The translations under genes were made by a program, and so were the position numbers. This document shows, in pieces, positions 10,901-22,109 of a DNA stretch of 64,000 nt. Below the pieces are notes generated by a model. It searched no databases and was not told where the DNA came from. It saw nothing but the letters and a program-made list of their open reading frames with translations. The first letter of the stretch is position 1. Each line of letters starts with the position of its first letter. Origin of the DNA: Variovorax paradoxus (GTDB taxonomy: Bacteria; Pseudomonadota; Gammaproteobacteria; Burkholderiales; Burkholderiaceae_C); contig NZ_LR743507.1 of NCBI RefSeq assembly GCF_902712855.1, forward strand, positions 5,194,001-5,258,000, given 5' to 3'.

Positions 10901-11121
10901 GAGACGATGCCGCGGTCGTGCACCCACTGCTCGACCTGCCCCGCGCCTTCGCGCCAGGCGGCCTCGAACCCGGCGGCGCGCGCGTGCACGACATGTGCGC
11001 GCTGCGAGCCGTCGCTGACCGAGAAGAACAGCGTGAACGCCGGGTACGGCGCCGGCAGCGCAGCGCACACCGACGCCAGGCGTTCGTGGCAGGCGTGAAG
11101 CTGGTCTTTGAAGGACATCAT
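7942..11121 (-). CDS. Fusion of an alpha/alpha-toroid-like domain and a MurF-like ligase domain
   Basis: A 1059-residue two-part protein. Residues ~190-540 look like a six-hairpin (alpha/alpha) fold, with repeated aromatic/Trp helices and motifs such as YYDGEAAFSLMRLYG and RHASALYAMLEAWELTRDE. Residues ~590-1059 follow the MurF layout: an N-domain start (GVAQRSYMRKGRVVFD), a central domain (WVLEMGTSQ), and a C-domain with IDETYDANPSSMRAALELL and GDMQELG, both close to MurF. The expected P-loop (G-S-x-G-K-T) is replaced at ~residues 692-720 by a Gly/Ala-rich stretch, so ordinary ATP binding looks lost. The real MurF should be elsewhere, with the mra/dcw genes. The gene lies between an OmpA-like lipoprotein and a type I exporter. 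It could modify or process an envelope polymer or the exported protein, but its substrate is unknown. Confidence 0.75.
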   Translation of the reverse strand: MMSFKDQLHACHERLASVCAALPAPYPAFTLFFSVSDGSQRAHVVHARAAGFEAAWREGAGQVEQWVHDRGIVSPWLRIDWVEGASPMDWAQFNTQLTAVKRNYFRLGLAFDQDFALAFTEQELNANAMLCGDSTIPHSVVNPRNFEVYGQARFRQLPPLDMPADRPVYLLATVGVFCQPDGVVHKLVGTGLDAGRRQLPALNPQSVHDLVRSGSSYLARQVQSDGLFVYGYFPCFDRRIPTYDAMRHASALYAMLEAWELTRDETLRFAIDRALDHLAGALIRDYTLADGRAVAFLVDTGGEIRLGGNAACVRTLVKYCELMDTRHWLPLLEKLALGIVSLQDPASGRFNHVLHAADLTVKQASRTIYYDGEAAFSLMRLYGLVRDPQWLAAVEKAFDHFIASQHWQAHDHWLSCCVNELTHWSPQEKYFRFGLQNVAGYLDFVLDRKTTFPTLLELMLAAQQMLQRLEGMPAMRHLLDELDTEKFYRALDYRAHYLLNGFFWPEMAMYFRRPSSVAGSFFVRHHSFRVRIDDVEQYVSGFAAYHRFLLERRAAPGLAAGGVAGVNSGGTAGSGAGRDDGAAWTASEMARVTGGEWVVRPDDGWRATGVAQRSYMRKGRVVFDHQARPSKTPLAAVTLKGVLQPAAAVLCTDPKPHLDKRVPVLKVSNVLQAVLELGDHARAEFTGHVCGVLGSGATAGAGAGAGAGGATAAGGGASSATVAAMLAGALTVWGEVAQPEGSVSLPSGIAWNMTCMPRHAAYWVLEMGTSQMPASAQLVRPSLLVVTGLSAASQKHRGPSEAAARMDSRIFQAMAAGDSVVLNRDMPEFAIFAEAAMAQQLQVLSYGEHRDADVRLLAFDHGEVQALVAGEPFQLRLNAPGRHMGASAVAALAALQALRLPLGAAVEPFAHFEPPGGRGALHTIHIGGGSFKLIDETYDANPSSMRAALELLSQAPCEPSRRVAILGDMQELGPAAQRHHLDLEAGLLASQPDRVLLCGPMMRALHARIRTKVRSHWFVDVSDLSTALGSLLQPGDWVLAKSSAGVGLSRLARVLKALP

Positions 11122-11228
11122 TCGGCCCCGATCGGGTGCGGGAGACCGGGTGCGCCCGTCATCGGCCCTGGCCTGGACGACGTGTGCACGGACCGGAGAC
11201 TGGCTTCGAGATCATCGCGGGGTCCGGT

Positions 11229-11732
11229 TCAGCGGTAGCTGAATTCGGCCCGGCGATTGAGCTGATAGCCCTCCTCGGTGAGCTCGAGGGACGCGGGTTT
11301 TTCCGTGCCCCAGCTGATGGCCTCGATGCGCTCGGCCGGCACGCCCAGCTGCGTGAGCGCGCGCTGCACCGACTCGGCACGGCGCTGCCCGAGCGCGAGG
11401 TTGTATTCGCGCCCACCGCGCTGGTCGGTGTTGCCCTCGATCACCACGCGGCTCGACGACCGGTTGCGCATGTAGCTGGCATGCGCCTCCACGATCTGGC
11501 GGTCCTGCGGGCGGATGTTGTATTTGTCGAAGTCGAAGTAGACGATCTTCGGCACGCCGACCGGCCCGTTCTGCACCGGCGGTGCCGGCGCCGGTTCCAC
11601 CTTCGGCACCGCGGTCACGGCCTTGTTCGAGTAGTAGTAAGTCGCGTCGTCGCGGCCCGTCTTGGGGGCCGCGCAGCCCACGAGGGCTGCGCCGAGGGCG
11701 ACGATGGTCAGTGTCTGGAATTTCTTGTTCAT
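11229..11732 (-). CDS. OmpA/Pal-type outer membrane lipoprotein
   Basis: A 167-residue lipoprotein. The signal peptide ends in the lipobox LVGC with Cys20 as the lipidated residue, and a Pro-rich linker spans ~40-60. The OmpA_C/Pal peptidoglycan-binding domain is at ~60-165, with YFDFDKYNIRPQD, GNTDQRGGREYNLALGQRRA and the NRRAEF ending typical of the family. It should anchor in the outer membrane and bind peptidoglycan non-covalently. It lies 79 bp downstream of the giant repeat protein gene and 107 bp upstream of the MurF-like fusion gene, on the same strand. The cell's main pal gene would normally sit with tolB, so this is probably a dedicated paralogue that links the secreted protein or its secretion machine to the cell wall. 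Confidence 0.9.
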   Translation of the reverse strand: MNKKFQTLTIVALGAALVGCAAPKTGRDDATYYYSNKAVTAVPKVEPAPAPPVQNGPVGVPKIVYFDFDKYNIRPQDRQIVEAHASYMRNRSSSRVVIEGNTDQRGGREYNLALGQRRAESVQRALTQLGVPAERIEAISWGTEKPASLELTEEGYQLNRRAEFSYR

Positions 11733-11811
11733 ATCGATCCTTTCGAGGGACAGGCCGGTGGTGGCCTGTCCCTGAGCTGCGACTCCCTCGCCCCTCCTTC
11801 GTTGTTCCGGA

Positions 11812-15645
<3,834 letters not shown>

Positions 15646-15966
15646 GGCAGCCTCTGTGAGAAAAGATGCCTACTCAGGGGCAACTAGCGTGCCGCCTTTT
15701 CCAAGCCGTCTTCCAGAAGCGTTACCCAGCTCGCAACCTGTTGATTTGAAAAGGGATTTTTCCGACCTTAGGGGTTTTCACCAAGCCTTGGAAACAGCTC
15801 GTAAACACCTCGTTCGGCGATTCGTTACGTAACGATGTAACGCGGTGTACCCGGAACGTCCGACACATCCGAAGGCCCGAAACGCACGTTGGCGGCGCGG
15901 CCCCGGCCGCCCGCCTCCGCAGCCCTTCTTTTCTTCTTTCCTTTTTCTCTCTGACCTTCTCTATAT
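15646..15966. promoter_or_regulatory. Divergent intergenic region with a 14 bp perfect palindrome
   Basis: This 321 bp gene-free stretch separates the repeat protein (minus) from the DUF1841 gene (plus). It is less GC-rich than its surroundings. At 15822-15835 it holds the perfect palindrome TCGTTACGTAACGA, followed by a direct partial copy (ATGTAACG). This is a good candidate operator for the secretion locus or for the divergent gene. No clear -35/-10 pair can be assigned. Confidence 0.5.
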
Positions 15967-16398
15967 ATGTTCAACCCCTCCCAGGAAGACGTGCGCCGCT
16001 TCTTCTGCGACGTGTACGCCAAGCACCGTCAGGGCCTGCCGATGGAAGCGCTCGAAACGATCGCCGCGGGCTGGATCGACCAGCACCCCGAGTACCACGA
16101 GGATCTCGCCGACGCCGATGCGGCGGTGGCGCGCGTCTACGACGGCTCGAACGGCCGCGAGAACCCGTTCCTTCACCTGTCGATGCACCTGTCGATCAGC
16201 GAGCAGTGCTCCATCGACCAGCCGCGCGGCATCCGGCAGGCGGTCGAACTGCTGGCCGCGCGCCGCGGTTCGCTGCTGCATGCACATCACGAGGCGATGG
16301 ACTGCCTCGGCCAGATGATGTGGGAGAGCCAGCGCGCCGGCCGCCCGCCCGATGGCGAAGGTTATGTGGCCTGCGTGCAGCGCCGCGCAACTAAATAG
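15967..16398 (+). CDS. DUF1841 family protein
   Basis: A 143-residue soluble protein of the DUF1841 family, found in beta- and gammaproteobacteria and of unknown function. It shows the family's typical start (MFNPSQEDVRRFFCDVY), the LHLSMHLSISEQCSIDQPRGIR core and a His-rich helix (LLHAHHEAMDCLGQMMWE). The length is normal. The His- and Cys-bearing helices could bind a metal, but this is not established. Four tandem copies of the dispersed repeat start directly after its TAG stop. Confidence 0.88.
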   Translation: MFNPSQEDVRRFFCDVYAKHRQGLPMEALETIAAGWIDQHPEYHEDLADADAAVARVYDGSNGRENPFLHLSMHLSISEQCSIDQPRGIRQAVELLAARRGSLLHAHHEAMDCLGQMMWESQRAGRPPDGEGYVACVQRRATK

Positions 16399-16785
16399 GG
16401 CTCGCCCCCAGGATTCGCGCACTTCGTGTCGCTGCTCCTTCCCCCTACCGGGGGCGACACCGACGGCCCGGCAAAGCCGGTTCCGTGGTGTCCCTGGCTC
16501 GCTCCAGGATTCGCGCACTTCGTTCGCTTCTCCTGCCCCCTGCTGGGGGCAACACCGGAGGCCCGGCAGAGCCGGTTCCTCGGTGTTTCTGGCTCGCCCC
16601 CAGGATTCGCGCACTTCGTGTCGCTTCTCCTTCCCCCCTGCCGGGGGCAACACCGGAGGCCCGGCGAAGCCGGTTCCTCGGTGTTTCTGGCTCGCCCCGG
16701 GCCGCGCTTGCTTTGTGTCCGCTTCGCCTGTCCACCTACCGGGGTAACACGTGCGGCCCGGCAAGGCCGGTCCTGGGTGTTCAGG
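16399..16785 (+). repeat. Four tandem copies of the post-stop repeat family
   Basis: Units start with GGCTCG at 16399, 16496, 16591 and 16689, with spacing of 95-98 bp. They are diverged copies of the unit at 2549. The first abuts the stop codon of the DUF1841 gene (TAG then GGCTCG). The last runs into the 3' end of the convergent LysR-type gene, whose stop is at 16781. This fills the 382 bp between the two genes, and no coding sequence is seen. Confidence 0.9.
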
Positions 16786-17785
16786 AAGTGCTGCGGGTCT
16801 TTCCTCGGGGGCGCGCGGGCAAGGCGCCCTGCTGCTTTGCGCCTTCGCGCAGCAGGGCGGCCATGGCGCCGCGCAGGGCCGACGGCTCGGCATCGCTGCG
16901 TTGCAACAGGCCGACGGGCTCCTCGGTGCCCGTGGTCTCGATGCGCAGACGCACGAGGCGCCCGTCCGCCAACTCGCCGCGCGCCGCGCCCAGCGGCGTG
17001 ATCCACACCGCGTCGGACACGGCCACCAGCGCGCGCGCCACCGCCACGTCGAGCGTCTGCAGCGCGTTGGTCGGCAGCACCAGGCCGCGCGCCGACAGGA
17101 AGCTCTCGGTGTTGTGGCGAGGGATGGTGCCTTCGCCGTACACCACGAGCGGATAGGCCAGCACCGCCTGCACCGACGCACCTTGCGCCGCCGGTGCCGT
17201 CAGCGGATGGCCGGCGCGCACCGCGAACACCAGCGGCTCGGTGTGCAGCAGCTCGAAGCTCAGGCCGCCCATGAGCCGCGGATCGCTCATGCGGCCGACC
17301 ACCAGGTCGAGCTCGCCGGCGCGCAGCTCGTCGAGCAGAGCGGCGTTGGCGGCGCTCTTCACCACGATCTGCACCTGCGGCCATCCGTCGCGCAGCCGCG
17401 CCAGCGCAATGGGCAGCAGCGCGGGCGCCACGCTGGGCAGCGCGCCGATGCGCAGCCGCTCGATGCGTCCGCCCGCCGCCGGAGCCACGGCCTGCGCGCT
17501 GGCGTCGAGCGCCTCGAGCACGCGCAGCGCGTGCGCCAGCAGCTGCTCGCCGGCGGCCGTGAGGCCCTGCACGCCGCGCCGGCCGGCCTTGCTGCGCTCG
17601 ACCAGCCGCGCGCCGACGATGGCCTCCAGCTCGACCAGCGTCTTCGACACCGCCGGCTGGCTCAGCGCCAGCCGCTCGGCCGCGCGCGCGAGGTGGCGTT
17701 CCTGCGCCACCGCCACGAGGCAGCGCAGATGGCGCAACTGCACGTTGCGCACGAAATCCTGGCGAAGGTCGGCGGGGTTTTTCAA
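16781..17785 (-). CDS. pcaQ: LysR-type regulator of protocatechuate catabolism, PcaQ
   Basis: A 334-residue LysR-type regulator. The N-terminal winged HTH (residues ~15-75) contains RHLRCLVAVAQERHLARAAERL and LSQPAVSKTLVELE, and the effector-binding domain follows (~100-310). The RNVQLRHLRCL start and the divergent position 104 bp from pcaH identify it as PcaQ, which activates pca genes in response to beta-carboxy-cis,cis-muconate in rhizobia. The C-terminal ~20 residues (RPRGKTRSTS) run into a repeat copy and may have been acquired by read-through into it. The ATG at 17785 gives the standard N-terminal length. Confidence 0.85.
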   Translation of the reverse strand: MKNPADLRQDFVRNVQLRHLRCLVAVAQERHLARAAERLALSQPAVSKTLVELEAIVGARLVERSKAGRRGVQGLTAAGEQLLAHALRVLEALDASAQAVAPAAGGRIERLRIGALPSVAPALLPIALARLRDGWPQVQIVVKSAANAALLDELRAGELDLVVGRMSDPRLMGGLSFELLHTEPLVFAVRAGHPLTAPAAQGASVQAVLAYPLVVYGEGTIPRHNTESFLSARGLVLPTNALQTLDVAVARALVAVSDAVWITPLGAARGELADGRLVRLRIETTGTEEPVGLLQRSDAEPSALRGAMAALLREGAKQQGALPARPRGKTRSTS

Positions 17786-17889
17786 TGACTGACGGTTATT
17801 GAGAACGGAGCAATCTTCAATTTACATCATCGAACCGCGCTTCTAAAGTCTGGGCTTCCGGATTCGTCCCACGACAGGAGACAACGTTC
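17786..17889. promoter_or_regulatory. pcaQ-pcaH divergent control region
   Basis: A 104 bp intergenic region between divergent pcaQ and pcaH. It is AT-richer than its flanks, and it includes GGTTATTG near the pcaQ start, resembling one half of the published PcaQ box (ATAACC and its complement). AGGAGA at 17876-17881 is the pcaH ribosome-binding site. LysR-type regulators normally act from exactly this position on both genes. Confidence 0.5.
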
Positions 17890-18624
17890 ATGTTGACCAA
17901 GACCAAAGACCCCCAGGGCGGCTCGCCCGTCCTCACGCCGCGCGACTGGGAAGCCCACCCCAGCTACATCTACCCGGGCTACAAGTCGACCGTGAAGCGC
18001 GGTCCGCAGAAGCCGCTCATTCCGCTGAAGGCCTCGCTCGGCGAGCTGCAGCAGCCGGTGTACGGCCACGACAGCATCGGCGAGTTCGACCACGACCTCA
18101 CGCGCAACGCGCGCAGGAACGGCGAGCCGCTGGGCGAACGCATGATCCTCACCGGCCAGGTGCTCGACGAGCGCCGCCGCCCGGTGGCCAACACGCTGGT
18201 CGAACTCTGGCAGGCCAACGCCTCGGGCCGCTACGTGCACAAGGTCGACCAGCACGACGCGCCGCTCGACCCCAACTTCCTCGGTGCGGGCCGTTGCCTG
18301 ACCGACAGCGAAGGCCGCTACCGCTTCCTCACCATCAAGCCCGGCGCCTACCCGTGGGGCAACCATCCGAACGCCTGGCGTCCGCAGCACATCCACCTGT
18401 CGCTGTTCGGCCAGAGCTTCGCGAGCCGCCTCGTCACGCAGATGTACTTTCCCGGCGACCCGTTGCTGCAGTACGACCCGATGGTCACCGGCACGCCCGA
18501 GCGCTACCGCAACCGGCTGATCGCCGACTTCAGCCTCGACATCACCGAAGAGGGCTACGCGCTGGGCTACCAGTTCGACATCGTGCTGCGCGGCGCGGAC
18601 GAAACGCCTTTCGAGAACCGCTGA
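17890..18624 (+). CDS. pcaH: Protocatechuate 3,4-dioxygenase beta subunit
   Basis: The 244-residue beta subunit of the intradiol dioxygenase that cleaves protocatechuate to beta-carboxy-cis,cis-muconate, the first step of the beta-ketoadipate pathway. It carries the family's RDWEAHPSYIYPGYKSTVKR start, and GQVLDERRRPVANTLVELWQAN opens the dioxygenase fold. The iron ligand region AYPWGNHPNAWRPQHIH (residues ~154-169) supplies Tyr and two His, with the second Tyr nearby. A strong ribosome-binding site precedes the ATG. A copy of the dispersed repeat lies between pcaH and pcaG, which may affect their relative expression. Confidence 0.96.
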   Translation: MLTKTKDPQGGSPVLTPRDWEAHPSYIYPGYKSTVKRGPQKPLIPLKASLGELQQPVYGHDSIGEFDHDLTRNARRNGEPLGERMILTGQVLDERRRPVANTLVELWQANASGRYVHKVDQHDAPLDPNFLGAGRCLTDSEGRYRFLTIKPGAYPWGNHPNAWRPQHIHLSLFGQSFASRLVTQMYFPGDPLLQYDPMVTGTPERYRNRLIADFSLDITEEGYALGYQFDIVLRGADETPFENR

Positions 18625-18629
18625 ATGAA

Positions 18630-18727
18630 ATCCTCCCCCAGGCTTCGCGCACTTCGTGTCGCTTCGCCCACCCCCTCGCTGGGGCAACACCTGCGGCCCG
18701 GCAAAGCCGGTTCCGCGGTGTTTCTGG
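18630..18727 (+). repeat. Post-stop repeat copy between pcaH and pcaG
   Basis: One unit begins CCTCCCCCAGGCTTCGCGCAC six bases behind the pcaH stop and shows both characteristic hairpins (C-run/G-run, then CCGGC-AAA-GCCGG). It separates two subunit genes of one enzyme that are usually only a few bases apart. Confidence 0.85.
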
Positions 18728-18794
18728 CGCTGGCCGCGGTGAGCTCGTGCGTCGCGCCCGGTGCAACTGCCTGCCGGACAACTGAAAGAACACT

Positions 18795-19406
18795 ATGCCA
18801 TTGATGACCGCACAGGAAGCCGACTTCGGCCAGACCCCCTCGCAGACCGTGGGCCCCTACTTCGCCTACGGCCTCACCGCCACGCAGTACGGCTACGACT
18901 TCGACCAGCCCTTCGACGCGGTGCTCGCGCTCGACAACGCCAAGGGCCAGCGCATCCGCCTCGAAGGCCGCGTGATCGACGGCGACGGCAACGCGATCAA
19001 CGACGCGCTGGTCGAGATCAGCCAGCCCGACGGCGAAGGCCGCTATCCGCAGACGCCCGAAGAAGCGCGCGCCATGGGCTTTCGCGCATTCGGCCGTGTC
19101 GGCACCGGCACCACCGAAGGCAACCGCTTCGTGTTCCACACCGTGAAGCCCGGCGCGCAGTCGCCCGGCGAGGCACCGCACATCAACGTGATCGTGCTGA
19201 TGCGCGGCCTGCTGCTGCATGCGTTCACGCGCGTGTACTTCAGCGACGAAGCCGAAGCCAATGCGAACGACGCGGTGCTGCAGAGCGTGCCGGCCGATCG
19301 CCGCCACACGCTCATCGCCGAACGCGTGGTGAACGGCGGCGCGGTGAGCTACCGCTTCGACATCCGCATGCAGGGCACGGACGAGACGGCGTTCTTCGAC
19401 GTCTGA
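18795..19406 (+). CDS. pcaG: Protocatechuate 3,4-dioxygenase alpha subunit
   Basis: The 203-residue alpha subunit, partner of PcaH. It has the typical start TPSQTVGPYFAYGLT and the conserved NDALVEISQPDGEGRYP region. It also has a shorter fold that lacks a full set of iron ligands, as expected for the alpha chain. The ATG at 18795 follows a purine-rich GAAAGAA. It lies 170 bp behind pcaH because of the inserted repeat, and a strong terminator follows. Confidence 0.95.
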   Translation: MPLMTAQEADFGQTPSQTVGPYFAYGLTATQYGYDFDQPFDAVLALDNAKGQRIRLEGRVIDGDGNAINDALVEISQPDGEGRYPQTPEEARAMGFRAFGRVGTGTTEGNRFVFHTVKPGAQSPGEAPHINVIVLMRGLLLHAFTRVYFSDEAEANANDAVLQSVPADRRHTLIAERVVNGGAVSYRFDIRMQGTDETAFFDV

Positions 19407-19426
19407 TCTCAGGGAAATCCCCGACG

Positions 19427-19460
19427 CAAAAAAGCCCGCTTGAAGCGGGCTTTGTTTCTT
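19427..19460. terminator. Bidirectional rho-independent terminator
   Basis: A 10 bp stem, AAAGCCCGCT (19431-19440) pairing with AGCGGGCTTT (19444-19453), with a 3 nt loop. It has an A-run on one side and a T-rich run on the other, between convergent pcaG and the cytochrome gene. Confidence 0.92.
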
Positions 19461-19497
19461 GCGTGCAACGAAGCGCCCGGCCCGGGCGCCTGCCGGC

Positions 19498-20190
19498 TTA
19501 TTCGGCGCCGTGGTGGATGCGCGATTCGGGCACCGTCTTCAGCTCGCCGGGCAAGGTGCTGATGTAGCTGGCCAGGGTCTTGAGCTCGGCGTTGGTGAAC
19601 TTCTTTTCCTCGACCTGCTGGCCCATCACCGCATTGGAACGGCCGAGGTGCGCATTGTTCTTCACGCGGTACGACTTGAGCGCGACGAACAGGTAGTCGG
19701 CATGCTGGCCGGCCAGCTTGGGCACGGTGCCGTCGTTCGGCGTGTTGAAGTTGGCGCCGTGGCACTTGGTGCAGCTGTTGTCGGCATTGCGCGTGATGAG
19801 CGCCTCGACGTTGGCCGGAGTGGCCTTGGCCAGCGCGGCCGGCGGAGCGTCGCCCTGCTTCACGCCCAGTTGGCTGTAGTAGGCGGCGACGTCGGCGATG
19901 TCCTGGTCGGTGAGCGTGTCCGCGATGGCGCGCATCGTCGGATGCTTGCGGTCGCCGCCCTTGTATGCGGTGAGCGCGGCACTGATGTAGGTGGCGCTCT
20001 GGCCCGCGATCATCGGTACCTTGTGGATCTCCGGAAAACTGGCCTGGTAGCCGATGATGCCGTGGCAGCCCACGCACATCGCCACCTTCTTTGCCCCGTC
20101 CTGTGCCTTGCCAGTGACTTGTTGGGCTTCAGCCGACACCGTCACGGAAGCGACAGCAAGGGCAAACATCGTGGTCAACAACTTGTTCAT
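19498..20190 (-). CDS. Diheme cytochrome c4-type protein
   Basis: A 230-residue periplasmic cytochrome. It has a Sec signal peptide (MNKLLTTMFALAVASVTVSA) and two class I haem c sites, CVGCH in the N-terminal half and CTKCH in the C-terminal half. The distal Met ligands are probably in the PTMRAIADTLTDQD and NAVMGQQVEEK regions. Two domains of similar size match cytochrome c4, an electron donor to terminal oxidases in betaproteobacteria. It is divergent from the MoxR gene. Confidence 0.92.
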   Translation of the reverse strand: MNKLLTTMFALAVASVTVSAEAQQVTGKAQDGAKKVAMCVGCHGIIGYQASFPEIHKVPMIAGQSATYISAALTAYKGGDRKHPTMRAIADTLTDQDIADVAAYYSQLGVKQGDAPPAALAKATPANVEALITRNADNSCTKCHGANFNTPNDGTVPKLAGQHADYLFVALKSYRVKNNAHLGRSNAVMGQQVEEKKFTNAELKTLASYISTLPGELKTVPESRIHHGAE

Positions 20191-20351
20191 TTTGCGCGCA
20201 CAATCTCGTGGAGAGTACAGTTTTTCGGATCAACATTCGATTATAGGCAGGGGTCCTACGGAACCCTGTGCAGGCCAACCCTGAGGCCGTGCGTCGCGAA
20301 TCGAGTGTGTTCTTTTCTCCACCCCAGCCTTCCCTCTCGGTCATCTCACTC

Positions 20352-21206
20352 ATGAAATTCCAGGGCTCAGACAATTACGTTGCCACGCAGGACCTGATGC
20401 TCGCGGTCAATGCGTCCATTACCCTCAAGCGCCCGCTGCTCGTCAAGGGCGAGCCCGGCACCGGCAAGACGATGCTGGCCGAGGAAGTGGCCCAGTCGCT
20501 CGGCCTGCCGCTGCTGCAGTGGCACATCAAGTCGACCACCAAGGCGCAGCAGGGCCTGTACGAATACGACGCCGTGAGCCGCCTTCGCGACTCGCAGCTC
20601 AAGGACCTCGACGGCGGCGAGCGCGTGAGCGACATCAACAACTACATCGTGAAGGGCGTGCTCTGGCAGGCCTTCACCGCCGACCAGCCGGTGGCGCTGC
20701 TGATCGACGAGATCGACAAGGCCGACATCGAATTCCCGAACGACCTGCTGCGCGAAATCGACCGCATGGAGTTCTACTGCTACGAAACGCGCGAGCTCAT
20801 CCGCGCCAAGCACCGCCCTGTGGTGTTCATCACCTCCAACAACGAGAAGGAACTGCCCGACGCCTTCCTGCGCCGCTGCTTCTTCCACTACATCAAGTTC
20901 CCCGATGCCGAGACGATGAAGCACATCGTCGGCGTGCACTTCCCCGGCCTCAAGCAGGAGCTGCTCACGGCCGCCATGAAGACCTTCTACGACGTGCGCA
21001 ACCTGCCCGGCCTGAAGAAGAAACCTTCCACCTCCGAGCTGCTCGATTGGCTCAAGCTGCTGGTGGCCGAAGACATCCCGCTCGAGGCGCTGCAGAGCAA
21101 GGACGACAAGGTCGCCGTGCCGCCGCTGGTGGGCGCGCTGCTGAAGAACGAACAGGACGTGACGCTCTTCGAGAAGCTCGTCTTCATGCAGCGCAACAAC
21201 CGCTGA
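20352..21206 (+). CDS. MoxR-family AAA+ ATPase
   Basis: A 284-residue MoxR-type ATPase. It has Walker A GEPGTGKT, Walker B LLIDEIDKAD, sensor 1 VVFITSNNEKELPDAFLRR and a typical C-terminal lid. MoxR proteins act as chaperone-like remodellers with a partner VWA protein. Here the CoxE-like VWA gene lies 0.9 kb downstream in the same direction. The ATG at 20352 (MKFQGSDNYVAT) matches the family start, and the longer open frame from 20268 is not supported. The next gene begins 3 bp after its stop. Confidence 0.94.
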   Translation: MKFQGSDNYVATQDLMLAVNASITLKRPLLVKGEPGTGKTMLAEEVAQSLGLPLLQWHIKSTTKAQQGLYEYDAVSRLRDSQLKDLDGGERVSDINNYIVKGVLWQAFTADQPVALLIDEIDKADIEFPNDLLREIDRMEFYCYETRELIRAKHRPVVFITSNNEKELPDAFLRRCFFHYIKFPDAETMKHIVGVHFPGLKQELLTAAMKTFYDVRNLPGLKKKPSTSELLDWLKLLVAEDIPLEALQSKDDKVAVPPLVGALLKNEQDVTLFEKLVFMQRNNR

Positions 21207-21209
21207 TCC

Positions 21210-21455
21210 ATGAGCAACCAGAAACACTCCACCAGGCAACTCATGAAGCTGGGCATTGCCCAGGCCGTGATGTTCATGGTGGGCGCGCTGCTGGGCCGCG
21301 GGCTCGGGCTGCTGCTGGGCCTCGACGCCTTCGGCAGCGGTGAATACAACAAGCGCGAGCTCATCGGCATCGCGCTCATCGGCCTGGGCGGCGGCGCCGG
21401 CGCGCAGGCCGCGCGCTTCTGGTACGTGGGCAAGTACGGCGACCCGCGCGGCTGA
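21210..21455 (+). CDS. Small membrane protein of unknown function
   Basis: An 81-residue protein with two predicted transmembrane segments (~15-36 and ~50-66, Gly-rich: ALIGLGGGAGAQAARF) and a short cytoplasmic start. It begins 3 bp after the MoxR stop, so it is probably co-translated. I do not recognise a family. Its place between moxR and coxE-like genes suggests an accessory role with that pair. Confidence 0.75.
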   Translation: MSNQKHSTRQLMKLGIAQAVMFMVGALLGRGLGLLLGLDAFGSGEYNKRELIGIALIGLGGGAGAQAARFWYVGKYGDPRG

Positions 21456-21490
21456 TCGAGACGCAACCCCGAAGAGAGTCGGTACACAAG

Positions 21491-22078
21491 ATGGCGTTCG
21501 TCGAACCGGTCACGCTGAAGGCCCGCGGAATCGCGCTGGTGCCGCTGTCGCTCGATCACGAAGAGGGGCTGCGCGCCGCGGCCGCCGACGGCGAGCTGTG
21601 GAAGCTGCGCGTCACCTCCGTGCCCGAACCGCAGGACACGCGCGCCTACATCGAGACCGCGCTCAAGACCGCCGACCGCTTCGCCTTCGCCGTCACCGAC
21701 GAGGCCACCGGCACCGTGCTCGGCAGCACCAGCTTCCACGACATCCTTCCTGCCGTGAAGCGCGTGGAGATCGGCTACACCTGGTACGCCGCGCGCTGCC
21801 AGCGCACGCACGTCAACACCACCTGCAAGCTGCTGATGCTCACGCACGCCTTCGACGCGCTCGGCTGCAACGTGACGGGCTGGCGCACCGACAACTTCAA
21901 CTTCGCCTCGCAGCGCGCCATCGAGCGCCTTGGCGCGAAGAAGGACGGCGTGATCCGCGGCAACGCGATGCGCCGCGACGGCACCATCCGCGACACCGTC
22001 ATGTACAGCCTGCGCGCGGGCGAATGGCCCGAGGTCAAGGCGCAGCTGCTGTACCTGCTCGACAAGCCCCGCGCCTGA
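21491..22078 (+). CDS. GNAT-family N-acetyltransferase (RimL-like)
   Basis: A 195-residue acetyltransferase of the RimJ/RimL type. It has the start LKARGIALVPLSLDHEEGL, a beta-bulge strand VEIGYTWYAARCQRTHVNT leading to the acetyl-CoA-binding helix, and GWRTDNFNFASQRAIERLGA near the end, the family's conserved C-terminal motif. The substrate is unknown and may be a protein N-terminus or a small amine. Confidence 0.9.
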   Translation: MAFVEPVTLKARGIALVPLSLDHEEGLRAAAADGELWKLRVTSVPEPQDTRAYIETALKTADRFAFAVTDEATGTVLGSTSFHDILPAVKRVEIGYTWYAARCQRTHVNTTCKLLMLTHAFDALGCNVTGWRTDNFNFASQRAIERLGAKKDGVIRGNAMRRDGTIRDTVMYSLRAGEWPEVKAQLLYLLDKPRA

Positions 22079-22109
22079 CGCAACCCAGGCCCTACAAGGA
22101 GCGTCCTTC

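Noticed and set aside
8074..11238. A 1054-residue open frame on the plus strand opposite the MurF-like fusion
   Set aside because: Arg/His/Ala/Val-rich shadow without motifs; the minus frame shows MurF features.
16399..16785. Tandem array considered as a CRISPR
   Set aside because: Units of 95-98 bp are too long, have no unique spacers and no cas genes are near; copies occur singly elsewhere.
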